Below, in pieces: positions 17,090 through 26,621 of a stretch of 64,000 nucleotides of DNA. The notes under the pieces were generated by a model. That model saw only the letters and a program-made list of their open reading frames with translations. It was not told the DNA's origin and did no database searches. The translations under genes were made by a program, and so were the position numbers. Numbering within the stretch: position 1 is the first letter of the stretch; each line of letters starts with the position of its first letter. Origin of the DNA: an uncultured Lewinella sp. (GTDB lineage Bacteria > Bacteroidota > Bacteroidia > Chitinophagales > Saprospiraceae); contig CALMYQ010000200.1 in assembly GCA_937873655.1 (NCBI GenBank), positions 1-64,000 of the forward strand, written 5' to 3'.

Positions 17090-18517
17090 TTAGCCGTTCA
17101 CTTGTTCCATAAAGAAGCTCGCGAAAAAAATCATCGTTTCCCGCGCCGGCGCAGGGCCCTCCGGGCCTTCTATTCCAAAATCCCGGGTAATGTTCAGCGA
17201 AAATTCCGCCTGCACCCACAACAGCAATTCGTTGCCGCCAGATAATACCGGCAAGATCCGCGCATTGATGTCCACCTTCTTTTTCCGGTTCATCAGAACA
17301 AATTCCCCCGGGATCACCATGAGGGTTTCCCGGGCTGTTTGAATGGGAGGTAACTGCTGAAGTCCGCCGAAGGTGAATCTGGCGCCGGGGAATCGGGAGG
17401 CTTTGATGTATTTTTTCAACACTTTTTCCGTCAGATCGCGGCCGCCCATGGTCAGGGAGGAAGTTTCCACCTCAAAAGTCCCTTGCCGGATACCATGATC
17501 CTTGCCAAGAATTATTTCGCCCTTCACCCCTGAAAACTCCCCTGCATACCGGTCAAGCGGTTCTCCAAAGCGAAACTGGAGTGTTGGCGCCTCCGGGTCC
17601 GCGGGACCCAGTATCCGCCATTTTTCTCCGATATTGCGGGTTATCAGATCCGCCTGGACTTGAGTATTGTCAGCCTGCGGCAACCCCAATCCAAGTTCAT
17701 CCCAGGTAACAACCGGCGCCGCTGCCGGAACCGGTGTAAAGGCATCTCCGAGTTTGGAGTGTTCCATGACCCCGGCAACCGCCTGGGCCATCTGACCGGC
17801 CGTTCGTTCGAACAGCCCTTCATAGTCTTCCATTGTTCCGGTAAAGGGCTCCTTGAGCCAGGATGCTACGGGTTGCATGCAATCAAACTGGGAATAAATT
17901 TCTGTGGAGAGGAATACTTTGCCCTCCTGATCCAGATAAGGGTGGAAGTCCAGGTAAAATCGCCGGTCGGTGCGCTGAAATACAGCTGACGGCAACTGCT
18001 TGTAATCTTTCAACCCTTTCTGTATGGCGTTCATCGCCGCCTTTCGAAATGCCTGCTGATCAAATGCCGGCGGTGGGTACCCAGTCAGGTCTGTTACCTT
18101 GAGCTTGACGGCGGTTTGCGCCCGCCCATTGGGCCAGACCAGGGGATCGTCTTCCTTCCATTCTCCGGTTTGCTGGGGCAGGGAGCGAAAAATCCGTATA
18201 AAATTCTCTATGGTGCTGAATTCGGCGTATCTGCCTGAATAAACAGAGCGCCCGCGGTCGGTCTGCCAAACCAGCACAGGGGTTGTAGTGAGTTCAGCGG
18301 GGATCCCTTCTGAAGGGGATTTTTCCAATAACGGGATTCCTTTGTCTGAGGAATAAGCCCTCAGCAAAGGCAGGCATTGCGCCGCGAAATCCCGATCGGA
18401 ATCCGGATTGTAAAAAACGACGAGCCGGCCCGAATCCACTGGCGCCCGGCCGGATTGCAACGGCAGCCCAGGGAGGAAGAGACATTGCAAATAAAAATAC
18501 AAAATACTGATAATCAT
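17090..18517 (-). CDS. Two-part exported protein with C-terminal YceI-like domain
   Basis: A 475-residue protein with an N-terminal hydrophobic segment (MIISILYFYLQCLFLPGL). Residues about 28-120 resemble a thioredoxin-like or trailing-strand fold (RLVVFYNPDSDRDFAAQCLPLL) but have no CxxC. The middle is of unknown type. About 300-465 looks like a second YceI-like barrel (GEIILGKDHGIRQGTFEVETSSLTMGG; KKYIKASRFPGARFTFGG). It lies in the operon between the beta-lactamase-fold gene (75 bp) and a single-domain YceI gene (28 bp). Domain assignment is moderate; the first half is not recognised. Confidence 0.6.
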   Translation of the reverse strand: MIISILYFYLQCLFLPGLPLQSGRAPVDSGRLVVFYNPDSDRDFAAQCLPLLRAYSSDKGIPLLEKSPSEGIPAELTTTPVLVWQTDRGRSVYSGRYAEFSTIENFIRIFRSLPQQTGEWKEDDPLVWPNGRAQTAVKLKVTDLTGYPPPAFDQQAFRKAAMNAIQKGLKDYKQLPSAVFQRTDRRFYLDFHPYLDQEGKVFLSTEIYSQFDCMQPVASWLKEPFTGTMEDYEGLFERTAGQMAQAVAGVMEHSKLGDAFTPVPAAAPVVTWDELGLGLPQADNTQVQADLITRNIGEKWRILGPADPEAPTLQFRFGEPLDRYAGEFSGVKGEIILGKDHGIRQGTFEVETSSLTMGGRDLTEKVLKKYIKASRFPGARFTFGGLQQLPPIQTARETLMVIPGEFVLMNRKKKVDINARILPVLSGGNELLLWVQAEFSLNITRDFGIEGPEGPAPARETMIFFASFFMEQVNG

Positions 18518-18592
18518 TTTATTATTAATTTTAAGTCTTTACATTCCGGGGTTCATCGGCATATTGGGTGTTCACCAGTCAGGGGGTTGGTG

Positions 18593-20290
18593 TCATTTGA
18601 TTTCGATTTGCGAATTATGGTAGTGATCCGAATGGACCGAACGCTCATTATCTGGGTCCAGTACCCAAACCCCGTCAACCACAAATTTATAGAGGTAGGT
18701 CCCGGGTTTGATGTCAACCGGGCAAACCCAACTGCCGTTTTCGCGTACGCAGGGCAGGGAACGGGCATTCCATTGGTTGAATTCGCCAGCTACTGCCACA
18801 AAACGGGCATTGGGGTAGTCATTCAACCTGAACAGGGTATTGCCGGCCGCTTTTCCGGTCAGTCTCCCGATCAGGCCGTCAACCTCAGGGTAATCGGGTT
18901 GGAGTTCCAGGGTTCGTTTAAAAGCCTGAACCGCTTCAGCCGGATCTCCGTCCAGCATACAGGCGAACCCGAAGTCGCGCCAGGCTGCGGGGTTCTCAGG
19001 ATGGGCCTGCAGGTTGAGTTTGAGGAGTTTCCTGGCCGTTTGCGTTCTTCCGAGGTCCAGTAATCCGTTACCGGCCCGGGAAACGACCTCAAACGGTAAT
19101 TTTTCGGTATCCAGCGCGTCATTCCCCTGTTTGAGAAACGGCAGGATGGCTTTTGAAAGATCTTCGGCCCTGTTCAGGCTGCTTACCAGGCCAGCTACGG
19201 CTTGCTCCACAGGGTCCTGGATCAGCCCTCTGACCGGCAATTGCCGGATTCCCATCGACATACGGATGAAATCATCGCTGAGGTCAAGACCGTTGGAGGA
19301 ATTGGTCAGGTAAACCAGGCCTTCCCTGGTTTCGGGATCAAAAATCAGGTAGGATGTATAATTACCGAAATCGCCCCAGTGCCAGTAAAGCCGGCGATTA
19401 CCTATTTGCTGGACCCCGAGGCCGAGCGCCCAGCTGATCTTACCGTTCATTTCCGGAATCTCTAACAGGTCCATTTGTGGGTCAAAAAACGCCTTGAAGC
19501 CCTCTTCTTTGAGCCCTTTCCGGTCCATCAGGGCCATTACAAAACGGGCATAATCCGAACAGGTGGTGTACAACGAAACGCCTGCATGCGCGTTCGCCGA
19601 CCGGAATCCTGGCAGAGCACGTCCGAGATAATCATGCGCATAGGCCATGTCTTTATCGAACTTATCCTGCCAAACAAAACCCGAATGCGACATGCCGAGC
19701 GGTTTGAATACCAGCTCTCCGGCCAATTCGTCCAGCGGTTTGCCGGTAAGCTTCTCTACCACCTGCATGAGATACAGAAAACCTTCGGAGGAATACTGGA
19801 ACCCCTGACCGGGTGTGAATTGAAGATTAAGGGGCCCTGACCGCCAGACCGGCAGGCCTGACGTATGGGTGAGTGCCATCCTGGCCGTGATGAGCTTATA
19901 CAATTCCTGGCTCGCCAGCGCCCTGTTTTCCAGGTAGGCATAAAGGGGCATATCGAGGTCAATGGTCCCTGCTTCCGCCAATTTCATCACAAGAAAGGCA
20001 AAAACAGGCTTGCTAAGGTCTGCCGATGCAAAAACCGTTGATTCATCGACCGGTTCACGGGTATCGATGCTCCTTACGCCGAACAGGCCGGAATAGGCTA
20101 TTTCCCCGGCGCGAATAAATTCAACAGCAGCTCCGGGTATCCTGTATTGCGCCATCAATTCCGGAATTTCTTTGTCCGGATTAGAGACAGTCGGAGGGAT
20201 ATCGGTCAGAGATGCCTGTCCGGATAATGGTGCGGCGTGCGATACGATCAGCAGGAAAATGAATTGCATTAAAGCGGCAAGTTGTTTCAT
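18593..20290 (-). CDS. Beta-lactamase-fold protein with TPR and glycogen-binding domain; nucleophile Ser replaced
   Basis: A 565-residue exported protein (signal peptide MKQLAALMQFIFLLIVSHAAPLSG). About 35-385 is a class C beta-lactamase/DD-peptidase fold (RIPGAAVEFIRAGEIAYSGLFG; TARMALTHTSGLP; LYWHWGDFGNY). The S-x-x-K motif reads D91-L-S-K94, so the nucleophilic Ser is Asp. The second motif is YSS rather than YxN. About 405-480 holds TPR-like repeats. About 490-565 is a CBM48/AMPK-beta-like glycogen-binding domain (VAGEFNQWNARSL, PGTYLYKFVVDGVWVLDP). It lies 29 bp downstream of the free-standing condensation domain. It is perhaps a binding protein rather than a hydrolase. Confidence 0.82.
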   Translation of the reverse strand: MKQLAALMQFIFLLIVSHAAPLSGQASLTDIPPTVSNPDKEIPELMAQYRIPGAAVEFIRAGEIAYSGLFGVRSIDTREPVDESTVFASADLSKPVFAFLVMKLAEAGTIDLDMPLYAYLENRALASQELYKLITARMALTHTSGLPVWRSGPLNLQFTPGQGFQYSSEGFLYLMQVVEKLTGKPLDELAGELVFKPLGMSHSGFVWQDKFDKDMAYAHDYLGRALPGFRSANAHAGVSLYTTCSDYARFVMALMDRKGLKEEGFKAFFDPQMDLLEIPEMNGKISWALGLGVQQIGNRRLYWHWGDFGNYTSYLIFDPETREGLVYLTNSSNGLDLSDDFIRMSMGIRQLPVRGLIQDPVEQAVAGLVSSLNRAEDLSKAILPFLKQGNDALDTEKLPFEVVSRAGNGLLDLGRTQTARKLLKLNLQAHPENPAAWRDFGFACMLDGDPAEAVQAFKRTLELQPDYPEVDGLIGRLTGKAAGNTLFRLNDYPNARFVAVAGEFNQWNARSLPCVRENGSWVCPVDIKPGTYLYKFVVDGVWVLDPDNERSVHSDHYHNSQIEIK

Positions 20291-20319
20291 GATCTTGATT
20301 TTTGGCGTGGAAACAATTT

Positions 20320-21828
20320 CTAAAGGTCGGGCGGAGGAGTGGGCAATCCTGCAAACAGTTCGGCCGGCAGTTGTCCGGCGTCTTCTCCGATTCTCCGCAG
20401 GAGTTCTGCCCAGACCTCCGCCCAGAATGCGATCTGATGCGGTCTGAACAGGTGTTTTTTGTATTCACAATAGATCTTTATGCCGTTTTTTTCTTCCACA
20501 ATGTGCAGATCCAGGTCAAAATACCCGATATGACGGCCACCTTCCAGGTGTTTTCCGGCAAAATCCCGGATGAAGGTCATTTGGTCCTCGGTTGTATTTG
20601 GCATATTGACGAAGATCTTGCTGACGGCGGAAAAAGGCAGATCCAGGTCCTTGAGGACTCTTTCAAAGGGATAAAATCCGAAATCAAAGGCTTCCATAGT
20701 GTCCCAGGCCATCCTGGAGAGATTTTCCAGGGTGGAATCACCCGTTTGAACCAAATTGCGGACCAGAACGGTATTCACCATGAAGCCGATCATATTCCGC
20801 AGGGCGTCGTTATTCCGCATGGCCATATTGACCCCGATCACCGAATCCGGATTTCCGGTCAGGTAAAGTACGGTCAGGTGCAGCGAACCGATCAGGAGTT
20901 GAAAAAGGCTGAACCCGCCCGCCCCCGCCAGCGTTTTGAGCCGGCTAAGTACGCCATGGGGGACAGCAAAATAATAGACGCCGCTCTCTTTCATTTCGAC
21001 CTTGCCGATCACGCCCAGGAACATGCGCTCATACCGGGGCTCCATCGGCTTGAGGTACGCCCGAAGCTGGGCGATCAATTCCCCTTCATAGGAGTCCGAT
21101 GGCCGTTTTGATCCGCTGAACAATTCCGTCAGGTCGGAATCCGGGGTGCGGGAACCGGAAAACCGGAACCAGTACCGGCGGAATGCTTCGGGCAGCATCC
21201 CGGTATACAACGCGCGATGCCACGCCGAAAAATCCCTGAATTGGACAGGCGGTTCCGGCAAGGGATCGGCATTTGCACTGACCAGGACCTGATAGGCCGA
21301 ATACAGTTCCTGCCTGATGATGTTGTTGGACCAGGCATCGGTCAACACGTGGTGCATATTGAAAAGTACGACAAAGCCCCCGGCCGCTTCCACAATTTTC
21401 ACATAAAAAAGGGGGCCTGTGTGGAAGTCAAAGCGATGGTCCCGGGCTTCCGATTCAAGCGCCTTGACGCAATCGGCTACTTTTTCGGGGCTTTTAATTT
21501 TGGTGACAGCGTCTGCGAATTTTTCCGCCGGATGAACCACTTGTCCCGGCTCGCCGTCAATTTCCCCGAATGTCGTCCGGAATATTTCATGGCGGCGGAT
21601 TACTTCCATCACCGCTCTTACAGCCAGATCCGGATCCAGGACGGGCACTTCTTCCGTGAACCAGGAATTAAAAGGCCCCGGATCCGGCAGGAACCGGTTC
21701 ATCAGCCAGTTGCCCATCTGGGCCTGTGAAAGCGCATAATGGCCGGCATCGGGCACTTTAGGGATCTCCCCGAGGAAGATCAGGCGCCCTGCGGCGGTAT
21801 TATTTTCAACTTTATCGGCGGGTTGCAT
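20320..21828 (-). CDS. Free-standing NRPS condensation-domain protein
   Basis: A 502-residue cytoplasmic protein made of a single condensation-type domain: ALSQAQMGNWL (C1 motif), RRHEIFRTTF (C2), MHHVLTDAWS (C3), FRDFSAWH (C4). The active-site motif is H159-H160-x-x-x-D164-A165, so the second His is intact and the usual Gly is Ala. No adenylation or carrier domain is attached. It may load, release or cyclise an intermediate in trans, which matters because the assembly line in this operon ends in a bare carrier domain. It begins 9 bp after the glycogen-synthase-like gene. Confidence 0.88.
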   Translation of the reverse strand: MQPADKVENNTAAGRLIFLGEIPKVPDAGHYALSQAQMGNWLMNRFLPDPGPFNSWFTEEVPVLDPDLAVRAVMEVIRRHEIFRTTFGEIDGEPGQVVHPAEKFADAVTKIKSPEKVADCVKALESEARDHRFDFHTGPLFYVKIVEAAGGFVVLFNMHHVLTDAWSNNIIRQELYSAYQVLVSANADPLPEPPVQFRDFSAWHRALYTGMLPEAFRRYWFRFSGSRTPDSDLTELFSGSKRPSDSYEGELIAQLRAYLKPMEPRYERMFLGVIGKVEMKESGVYYFAVPHGVLSRLKTLAGAGGFSLFQLLIGSLHLTVLYLTGNPDSVIGVNMAMRNNDALRNMIGFMVNTVLVRNLVQTGDSTLENLSRMAWDTMEAFDFGFYPFERVLKDLDLPFSAVSKIFVNMPNTTEDQMTFIRDFAGKHLEGGRHIGYFDLDLHIVEEKNGIKIYCEYKKHLFRPHQIAFWAEVWAELLRRIGEDAGQLPAELFAGLPTPPPDL

Positions 21829-21837
21829 AGGCTTGTT

Positions 21838-23364
21838 TTAAATATACAGCGTGTTTGAACGGACCATCCTGAACAGGCGGTCATAGGCGCTGTTCATGCG
21901 GTTCCACGACCAGTCGGTCAGCATGCCTCTTATACGAAGCTGATCCCAGGCCTCTCGCTGATGGGAATACAGGTCTGCCGCTGTTTGAATGGCGGACACC
22001 AGACCTTCGCGCGTATACCCGGGGATATGAAACCCCGTTGCCTGGTCAGGTTGTGCATAAAAGTCAATTACCGTATCTTTCAGTCCGCCGGTCGGGCGAA
22101 CCAGCGGAACGGCGCCGAAGGACATGGCATAGAGCTGGACCAGTCCGCAGGGTTCGAACAAGGAAGGCGCCAGCAGCATGTCAGCACCTGCTAGCATCTG
22201 GTGCGCTTTTTCATCGGAATATTTCCAGTCGTAATAAAACCGGCCTTTGAATTCTTCACCGGCCTGAAGGAAGTATTTGTGAATTCTTCCGGAAAGGCCG
22301 CCGCCGGGATTGCCGAACACCACCAGGTTGACGCCTGTGCGCAGCACATTTTCCAGATCGCAAAAGGCTTTCTCCGCCTGTTCGCGAAAGTCGAGAAGAA
22401 AGGAGATCCCTTTCTGATGTGTCAATCTGGCCATGAACAACAAGACCGGCGCCTGGTCAGATGCAAATCCGGCATCCAGGCAAAGCTGTTTTTTGTAAAA
22501 ATCCTTGGCATGAGCCGTATTTTCATCGTAGTTCAACACCAGATGCGGGCTTGTAGCGGGGTGCCAGAGGCCGCGGTCCACGCCGTTCGGCAGGCTTTTA
22601 ATTTTTTTTTCCTTGCCTTCCAGAAACTTGAAACCGCTGTGCGGGAGGTGTTTTTCGCCCAGCTCACGGGCGTAATTTTCGCTGACCGTAGAGACGATAT
22701 CGGCGTACTCAAGCCCCAGGCTGAGCAAAGTTACCGATCCGAATTTCCTGTTTACCGCATCTACCCGCTCTTTAGTTTCGGGATCCATACAGGAAAATAC
22801 ATCCGGAAGGATATCGCCCTGGAACTCGAAATTGTGAATCAGGAGCATGGAAAGAAAAGATTGCTTTTTTTTGAGCTGGTCCAATTGTTCGGGAAAGCCG
22901 AAGATCCCGCAAACATGCCAGTCATGAAGGATCAGGAATTCGAAAGAGATGTCCAGCATCCGGATCAAGGTGAGAAAGGCTTTTGCAAAATAAAAATAGG
23001 CCATGATCGGGATGGCGGCCACATACGGCGCGTCGCCGTTTGCGGGCTTATTCGAATTTCCCGCCTCCGAATCGCTGAAAATATTTTCGTCTTCCAGGTT
23101 GAGAAAATAGAATGTAACCTCGCCCTTTATCACTTTGTAATAATAGCAGCGATAGTCCACGCCGTGGATCTCCATGAAAAATTCCTGTCTGGGTACGTCC
23201 TCAAGGTGGTTCATCCTGTGCTGATAAAAGAAGGAGATGACGATATTATCGTACTCCGCACCAAGGTTATACGGCAAGCTGCCGACGACATCAGCCAGTC
23301 CGCCTCGCTTGTAGAAGGGAGCGACCTCGGAAGTGAGATGAACAAGGATCTTTTCTTTTTTCAT
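21838..23364 (-). CDS. Glycogen/starch synthase family (GT5) glucosyltransferase
   Basis: A 508-residue protein starting at MKKEKILVHLTSEVAPFYKRGGLADVVGSLP. The ADP-glucose-binding K-x-G-G-L motif is Lys19-Leu23. The GT-B C-terminal half shows VLLFMARLTHQKG and the GT5 signature SLFEPCGLVQLYAMSFGAVP. Length matches GlgA (about 480). It transfers glucose from a nucleotide sugar onto an alpha-1,4-glucan. The start overlaps the stop of the GH13 gene by one base, so the two are translationally coupled; longer frames would invade that gene. Position within an NRPS operon is unusual. The acceptor could be glycogen or a product-linked glycan. Confidence 0.87.
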   Translation of the reverse strand: MKKEKILVHLTSEVAPFYKRGGLADVVGSLPYNLGAEYDNIVISFFYQHRMNHLEDVPRQEFFMEIHGVDYRCYYYKVIKGEVTFYFLNLEDENIFSDSEAGNSNKPANGDAPYVAAIPIMAYFYFAKAFLTLIRMLDISFEFLILHDWHVCGIFGFPEQLDQLKKKQSFLSMLLIHNFEFQGDILPDVFSCMDPETKERVDAVNRKFGSVTLLSLGLEYADIVSTVSENYARELGEKHLPHSGFKFLEGKEKKIKSLPNGVDRGLWHPATSPHLVLNYDENTAHAKDFYKKQLCLDAGFASDQAPVLLFMARLTHQKGISFLLDFREQAEKAFCDLENVLRTGVNLVVFGNPGGGLSGRIHKYFLQAGEEFKGRFYYDWKYSDEKAHQMLAGADMLLAPSLFEPCGLVQLYAMSFGAVPLVRPTGGLKDTVIDFYAQPDQATGFHIPGYTREGLVSAIQTAADLYSHQREAWDQLRIRGMLTDWSWNRMNSAYDRLFRMVRSNTLYI

Positions 23365-25337
23365 CAGGACATGGTTTGATATAAGAGGGTTTTGGCCGTA
23401 AAAGGAGGCAGAAAGCAAGACCTGGCCGTATGGGGCTGACCGGTAAAAGGGTCCGTGAGCCCGTTCAGGGTTTCTTCCGGAATGGGCAATGCGACCCGGT
23501 TGCGGCCAAAATTGAAATAGAAAAGCAACATCACTTTCCCCAATTTCCTGGCCACTCCGAGGGTGCCTGCCGTTTCTCCGGTATGAAACACGGAAAGTGC
23601 GCCTATTCTGAAGACGGCCGGAAACGATTTCCTCAGCCGGATCCAATTTCTGATCTCGCCGATCATCTCACTTTTGCCCGGCACTTTCGGCCAGTCCATG
23701 CAGGCCCTGTTTTCGGGGTCGTGCAAGCCTTCCATACCTAGTTCATCCCCGTAATAAATGACCGGCGTACCGGGAAGGATGAAACTCAGGGCCAGCGCAG
23801 GTAAAAACTGGTCCTTGTTTCCGAGCAGGGAATTGAACCGCGGGGTATCGTGGTTTCCCAGGAAATTCCAGGAATCGGATGCCTGGAGGGTCGGCAAAAG
23901 CCAGTAGATCTCCATGAATCGATCGGCCAATTCGGCAACTGAAATATTACGGTCGGCGAAAAAGGGAATCAGGGCGTCCCAGTAAAAGGAAAAATTGGTG
24001 ATTCCGGACAATTGCCCTTTTTCAAGCGCCTGGGCTGCATTCAGGTTATACCAGCACTCTCCCAATATCAACCCGTCGGGCGCCAGAGACCTGACGGTTT
24101 CGGTGATCTCCCTGAGCAGGTCGGGCGGAGCCTCCGTGCATACGTCAAGGCGCCAACCGTCTACCTGGTAATTTTCCATCCAATAGCGGATGGTGTCCAG
24201 CAGGAAACTGCGGACTTCAGGATTATCCAGGTTGAATAAGGGCATTTCCTTGTATCCGTTCCAGGATTGATAGTTGTGAATATCTTCCACACTGACCGGG
24301 AATTTCCGGATAAAAAACCAGTCGCAGTAACGCGATTCCTCCTGCTTCTCCAGGATGTCCCGGAACTGTGGCAATTCAGTTCCGCAATGATTGACGGAAA
24401 TATCCAGGATCACTTTTATGCCCATTTCATGGGCCTTGCCGACCAGGTTGCCAAACTGCTGATTGGTACCGCATACGGGGTCAACCAGCCTGTAATCGGA
24501 GCAGTTGTACCGGTGGGCGTCCTTGGCATAAAAAATGGGATTGAGGTAGATGAAATCGATCCCGAGGTCGGCCAGATAGGGCAATTTTTCCTCGATACCC
24601 AACAGGTTGCCGCCGAAAAAAGTATAATGGGCGGGCGGGCTTCCCCAGGGCTGTAAGTTTCCGGATAGCCGGTACCCCGGCGAGCGGTGGAAGGCATCCG
24701 GATAGATCTGGTACCCGGCATTGAGCCCCGGATCAGCGGGTTGACCGGCTTTTTTCGCGTCGGCGGTAAAGGCATCAGAAAAATCGGGATCGGCCCGCCT
24801 TGCTCCGCTCAGGTGTTGATACCGGGCGGGGCGGTCCCCGCCTTCGAAGCGGAGCAGAAAAGTCACTACGCCTTCCGACCTGAAGCGGAGGCACCAGTAT
24901 TTTTTGTTTTTATGGGTATAACAAAGCCTGAAGGGCCTGGATTCTTCGGGAGAAACCCAATAAAGCCGCTCAATCCAGCTATGGTGCGTGATGGCCTTGA
25001 GCTCCCAATTCCCGTCGCCCAGGAAATTGATGAACCGGGGATGGCGGCCGAATTCCAGGGGACAGAAAAATTTTGATTTGAGCAGCACCGGGGTCCGGTT
25101 CAAAGCATCCTGCCCCTCGCTTGCCTGACTGAACGCCGGCAAGGGCGATATGAAATTCTCATTTTCAAAGAAGTGAAAAAAGGATTTGCCCATCGGCAGG
25201 TCGACCTCAGCCCGAAATACGCCTGGCCCGGAATATTCCATTTTTTTAATGAAGTATCTTCCGATAGCGGGGAAAACACCCAGGTGAACGCTTTTCACCC
25301 CTGCGTCGTGGGTCGTGTACACGAATTCCTTTTGCAT
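23364..25337 (-). CDS. Cytoplasmic GH13 alpha-glucan hydrolase/transferase
   Basis: A 657-residue protein with no signal peptide. Residues about 1-200 are a beta-rich N-domain. About 205-590 is a GH13 barrel with the four conserved regions: DISVNH, GWRLDVC (nucleophile Asp398), ILGECW (acid/base Glu427) and FLGNHDTPR (Asp497). A short C-terminal beta-domain follows. It resembles neopullulanase/cyclomaltodextrinase-type enzymes that cut or rearrange alpha-1,4-glucans inside the cell. Its stop codon overlaps the start of the GT5 gene, forming a glucan-building and glucan-cutting pair. An AraC-type regulator gene lies 87 bp upstream. Confidence 0.87.
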   Translation of the reverse strand: MQKEFVYTTHDAGVKSVHLGVFPAIGRYFIKKMEYSGPGVFRAEVDLPMGKSFFHFFENENFISPLPAFSQASEGQDALNRTPVLLKSKFFCPLEFGRHPRFINFLGDGNWELKAITHHSWIERLYWVSPEESRPFRLCYTHKNKKYWCLRFRSEGVVTFLLRFEGGDRPARYQHLSGARRADPDFSDAFTADAKKAGQPADPGLNAGYQIYPDAFHRSPGYRLSGNLQPWGSPPAHYTFFGGNLLGIEEKLPYLADLGIDFIYLNPIFYAKDAHRYNCSDYRLVDPVCGTNQQFGNLVGKAHEMGIKVILDISVNHCGTELPQFRDILEKQEESRYCDWFFIRKFPVSVEDIHNYQSWNGYKEMPLFNLDNPEVRSFLLDTIRYWMENYQVDGWRLDVCTEAPPDLLREITETVRSLAPDGLILGECWYNLNAAQALEKGQLSGITNFSFYWDALIPFFADRNISVAELADRFMEIYWLLPTLQASDSWNFLGNHDTPRFNSLLGNKDQFLPALALSFILPGTPVIYYGDELGMEGLHDPENRACMDWPKVPGKSEMIGEIRNWIRLRKSFPAVFRIGALSVFHTGETAGTLGVARKLGKVMLLFYFNFGRNRVALPIPEETLNGLTDPFTGQPHTARSCFLPPFTAKTLLYQTMS

Positions 25338-25424
25338 AAGAACGGATTATGCTTCTCGGGCTTGGCAAAAGACCGGAAAATGGGAAGTAATGATGAATAA
25401 ATGCGCAGAACGCAGGGAGTTCCC

Positions 25425-26567
25425 CTACCGCTCCTGAGATTGGTCAATAAAGTCTTTCGGTGAAAGTCCGGTAGCGTTTTTGAAAACCCGGTTAAAGGTT
25501 GCCTTGGAATTGAAACCGCAGTCCAGTGCAATGGATAAGAGGTTAAACCGATCGTTTTCCGGGTTGGCGACGGCCTCCTTGAAGGCTTCTACCCGGAAGT
25601 CGTTGACGTATTGATTGAAGTTCTTTCCAAAACCGGTATTGATCACGTTGGAGACCAGGCTTGCGGAGGTGTTGAGTTTGGATGCCACTTCCCGGACCGT
25701 GAGTTCGGGGTTCAGGTAGACCTTGTCTTTTTCCATCGCCAGCCCAATCCGTTCCTTCCACAACTCCAGTTCTCCGGAAGGAAGTTCGGCGCCGTTTCCG
25801 GTTTTTTCTTTGGGTTCGTAATGCAGGTATATGGTACGGGGCTGGAAGTAGCCCTGCTGGCCGATGATGTAGAGCAGCACAGCCAGGAAGAAATACTCCC
25901 ACCAGTTCTGGGTAAAGCTGAGGTTGACGCCGAAGCTGTTCAATGCATTGAAAACCCAGGCAAGCGTGATGCCGAAGGAGAGCAGGTAAAGGTAGTTTCG
26001 ATACCAGTCCAGCCGGATCTCATGGGTATTGGAATAGGCGGTTTCGATCCAGTCCCTGTACCTGTGATAATGCCGGATGGCCATGAACAGATAGACGTAA
26101 TTTGAAACCAGGGTCGCAAGTTGAAAAAACGGATAAACAAACGGAAGGTCAATGTTGGAAATCCAATATTGGACAAAGGCCTTCCCCTTGAAAAAAACCG
26201 CCAGATGGTAGAAAAAATACACCCCGAAGGGAATAAGATGCCGGATATGCCCGAGCCGGAAACCGAAATCTTCGTTGGTTTTGCTGACCAGGTAAAAGTA
26301 CAGGACCGGCCCGATCAGCAACCCCGGGTCATATGGAAAAAACAACAGTTCGTCCCACATGATATTGATGCCCATAAACCCCAGGGTATAAGGCGATATC
26401 AGCAGGATCATCAAAAACAGCAACAGGCTGAACAACCGGTCAGACAATCGATTCTGCCGGATGCCCCGGATCAGGGAGAGGGTACCGAAAACCATCCCCT
26501 GAAAGGATCCGATCAGCAAGGCGACGGAATAGATATTGAAGGTAACGGCCAACCACATAAAAGGCAA
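25425..26567 (-). CDS. AraC-family regulator with membrane-embedded N-terminus
   Basis: A 380-residue protein (or 377, from the next Met). Seven hydrophobic segments occupy about 1-240, and a C-terminal AraC/XylS domain occupies about 270-378 (LTVREVASKLNTSASLVSNVI; LSIALDCGFNSKATFNRVFKNATGLSPKDF). The protein is likely anchored in the inner membrane and senses an extracytoplasmic or membrane signal. It is embedded in the long operon between the DUF2807 gene (54 bp) and the GH13 gene (87 bp), so it is a good candidate pathway-specific regulator, perhaps in a feedback loop with the exported product. Confidence 0.9.
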   Translation of the reverse strand: MPFMWLAVTFNIYSVALLIGSFQGMVFGTLSLIRGIRQNRLSDRLFSLLLFLMILLISPYTLGFMGINIMWDELLFFPYDPGLLIGPVLYFYLVSKTNEDFGFRLGHIRHLIPFGVYFFYHLAVFFKGKAFVQYWISNIDLPFVYPFFQLATLVSNYVYLFMAIRHYHRYRDWIETAYSNTHEIRLDWYRNYLYLLSFGITLAWVFNALNSFGVNLSFTQNWWEYFFLAVLLYIIGQQGYFQPRTIYLHYEPKEKTGNGAELPSGELELWKERIGLAMEKDKVYLNPELTVREVASKLNTSASLVSNVINTGFGKNFNQYVNDFRVEAFKEAVANPENDRFNLLSIALDCGFNSKATFNRVFKNATGLSPKDFIDQSQER

Positions 26568-26621
26568 TTATCTTGTATCCGGACCGTTGGACATTTTTTC
26601 CAACCCGGCAGCGAGCATTGT

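Noticed and set aside
22201..23379. Plus-strand frame of 392 codons
   Set aside because: Antisense to the GT5 gene with its intact KxGGL and EPCGL motifs.
23365..23646. N-terminal extension of the GT5 gene
   Set aside because: It would overlap the GH13 gene by nearly 100 codons; the internal Met at 23364 starts the conserved domain and overlaps the GH13 stop by one base.
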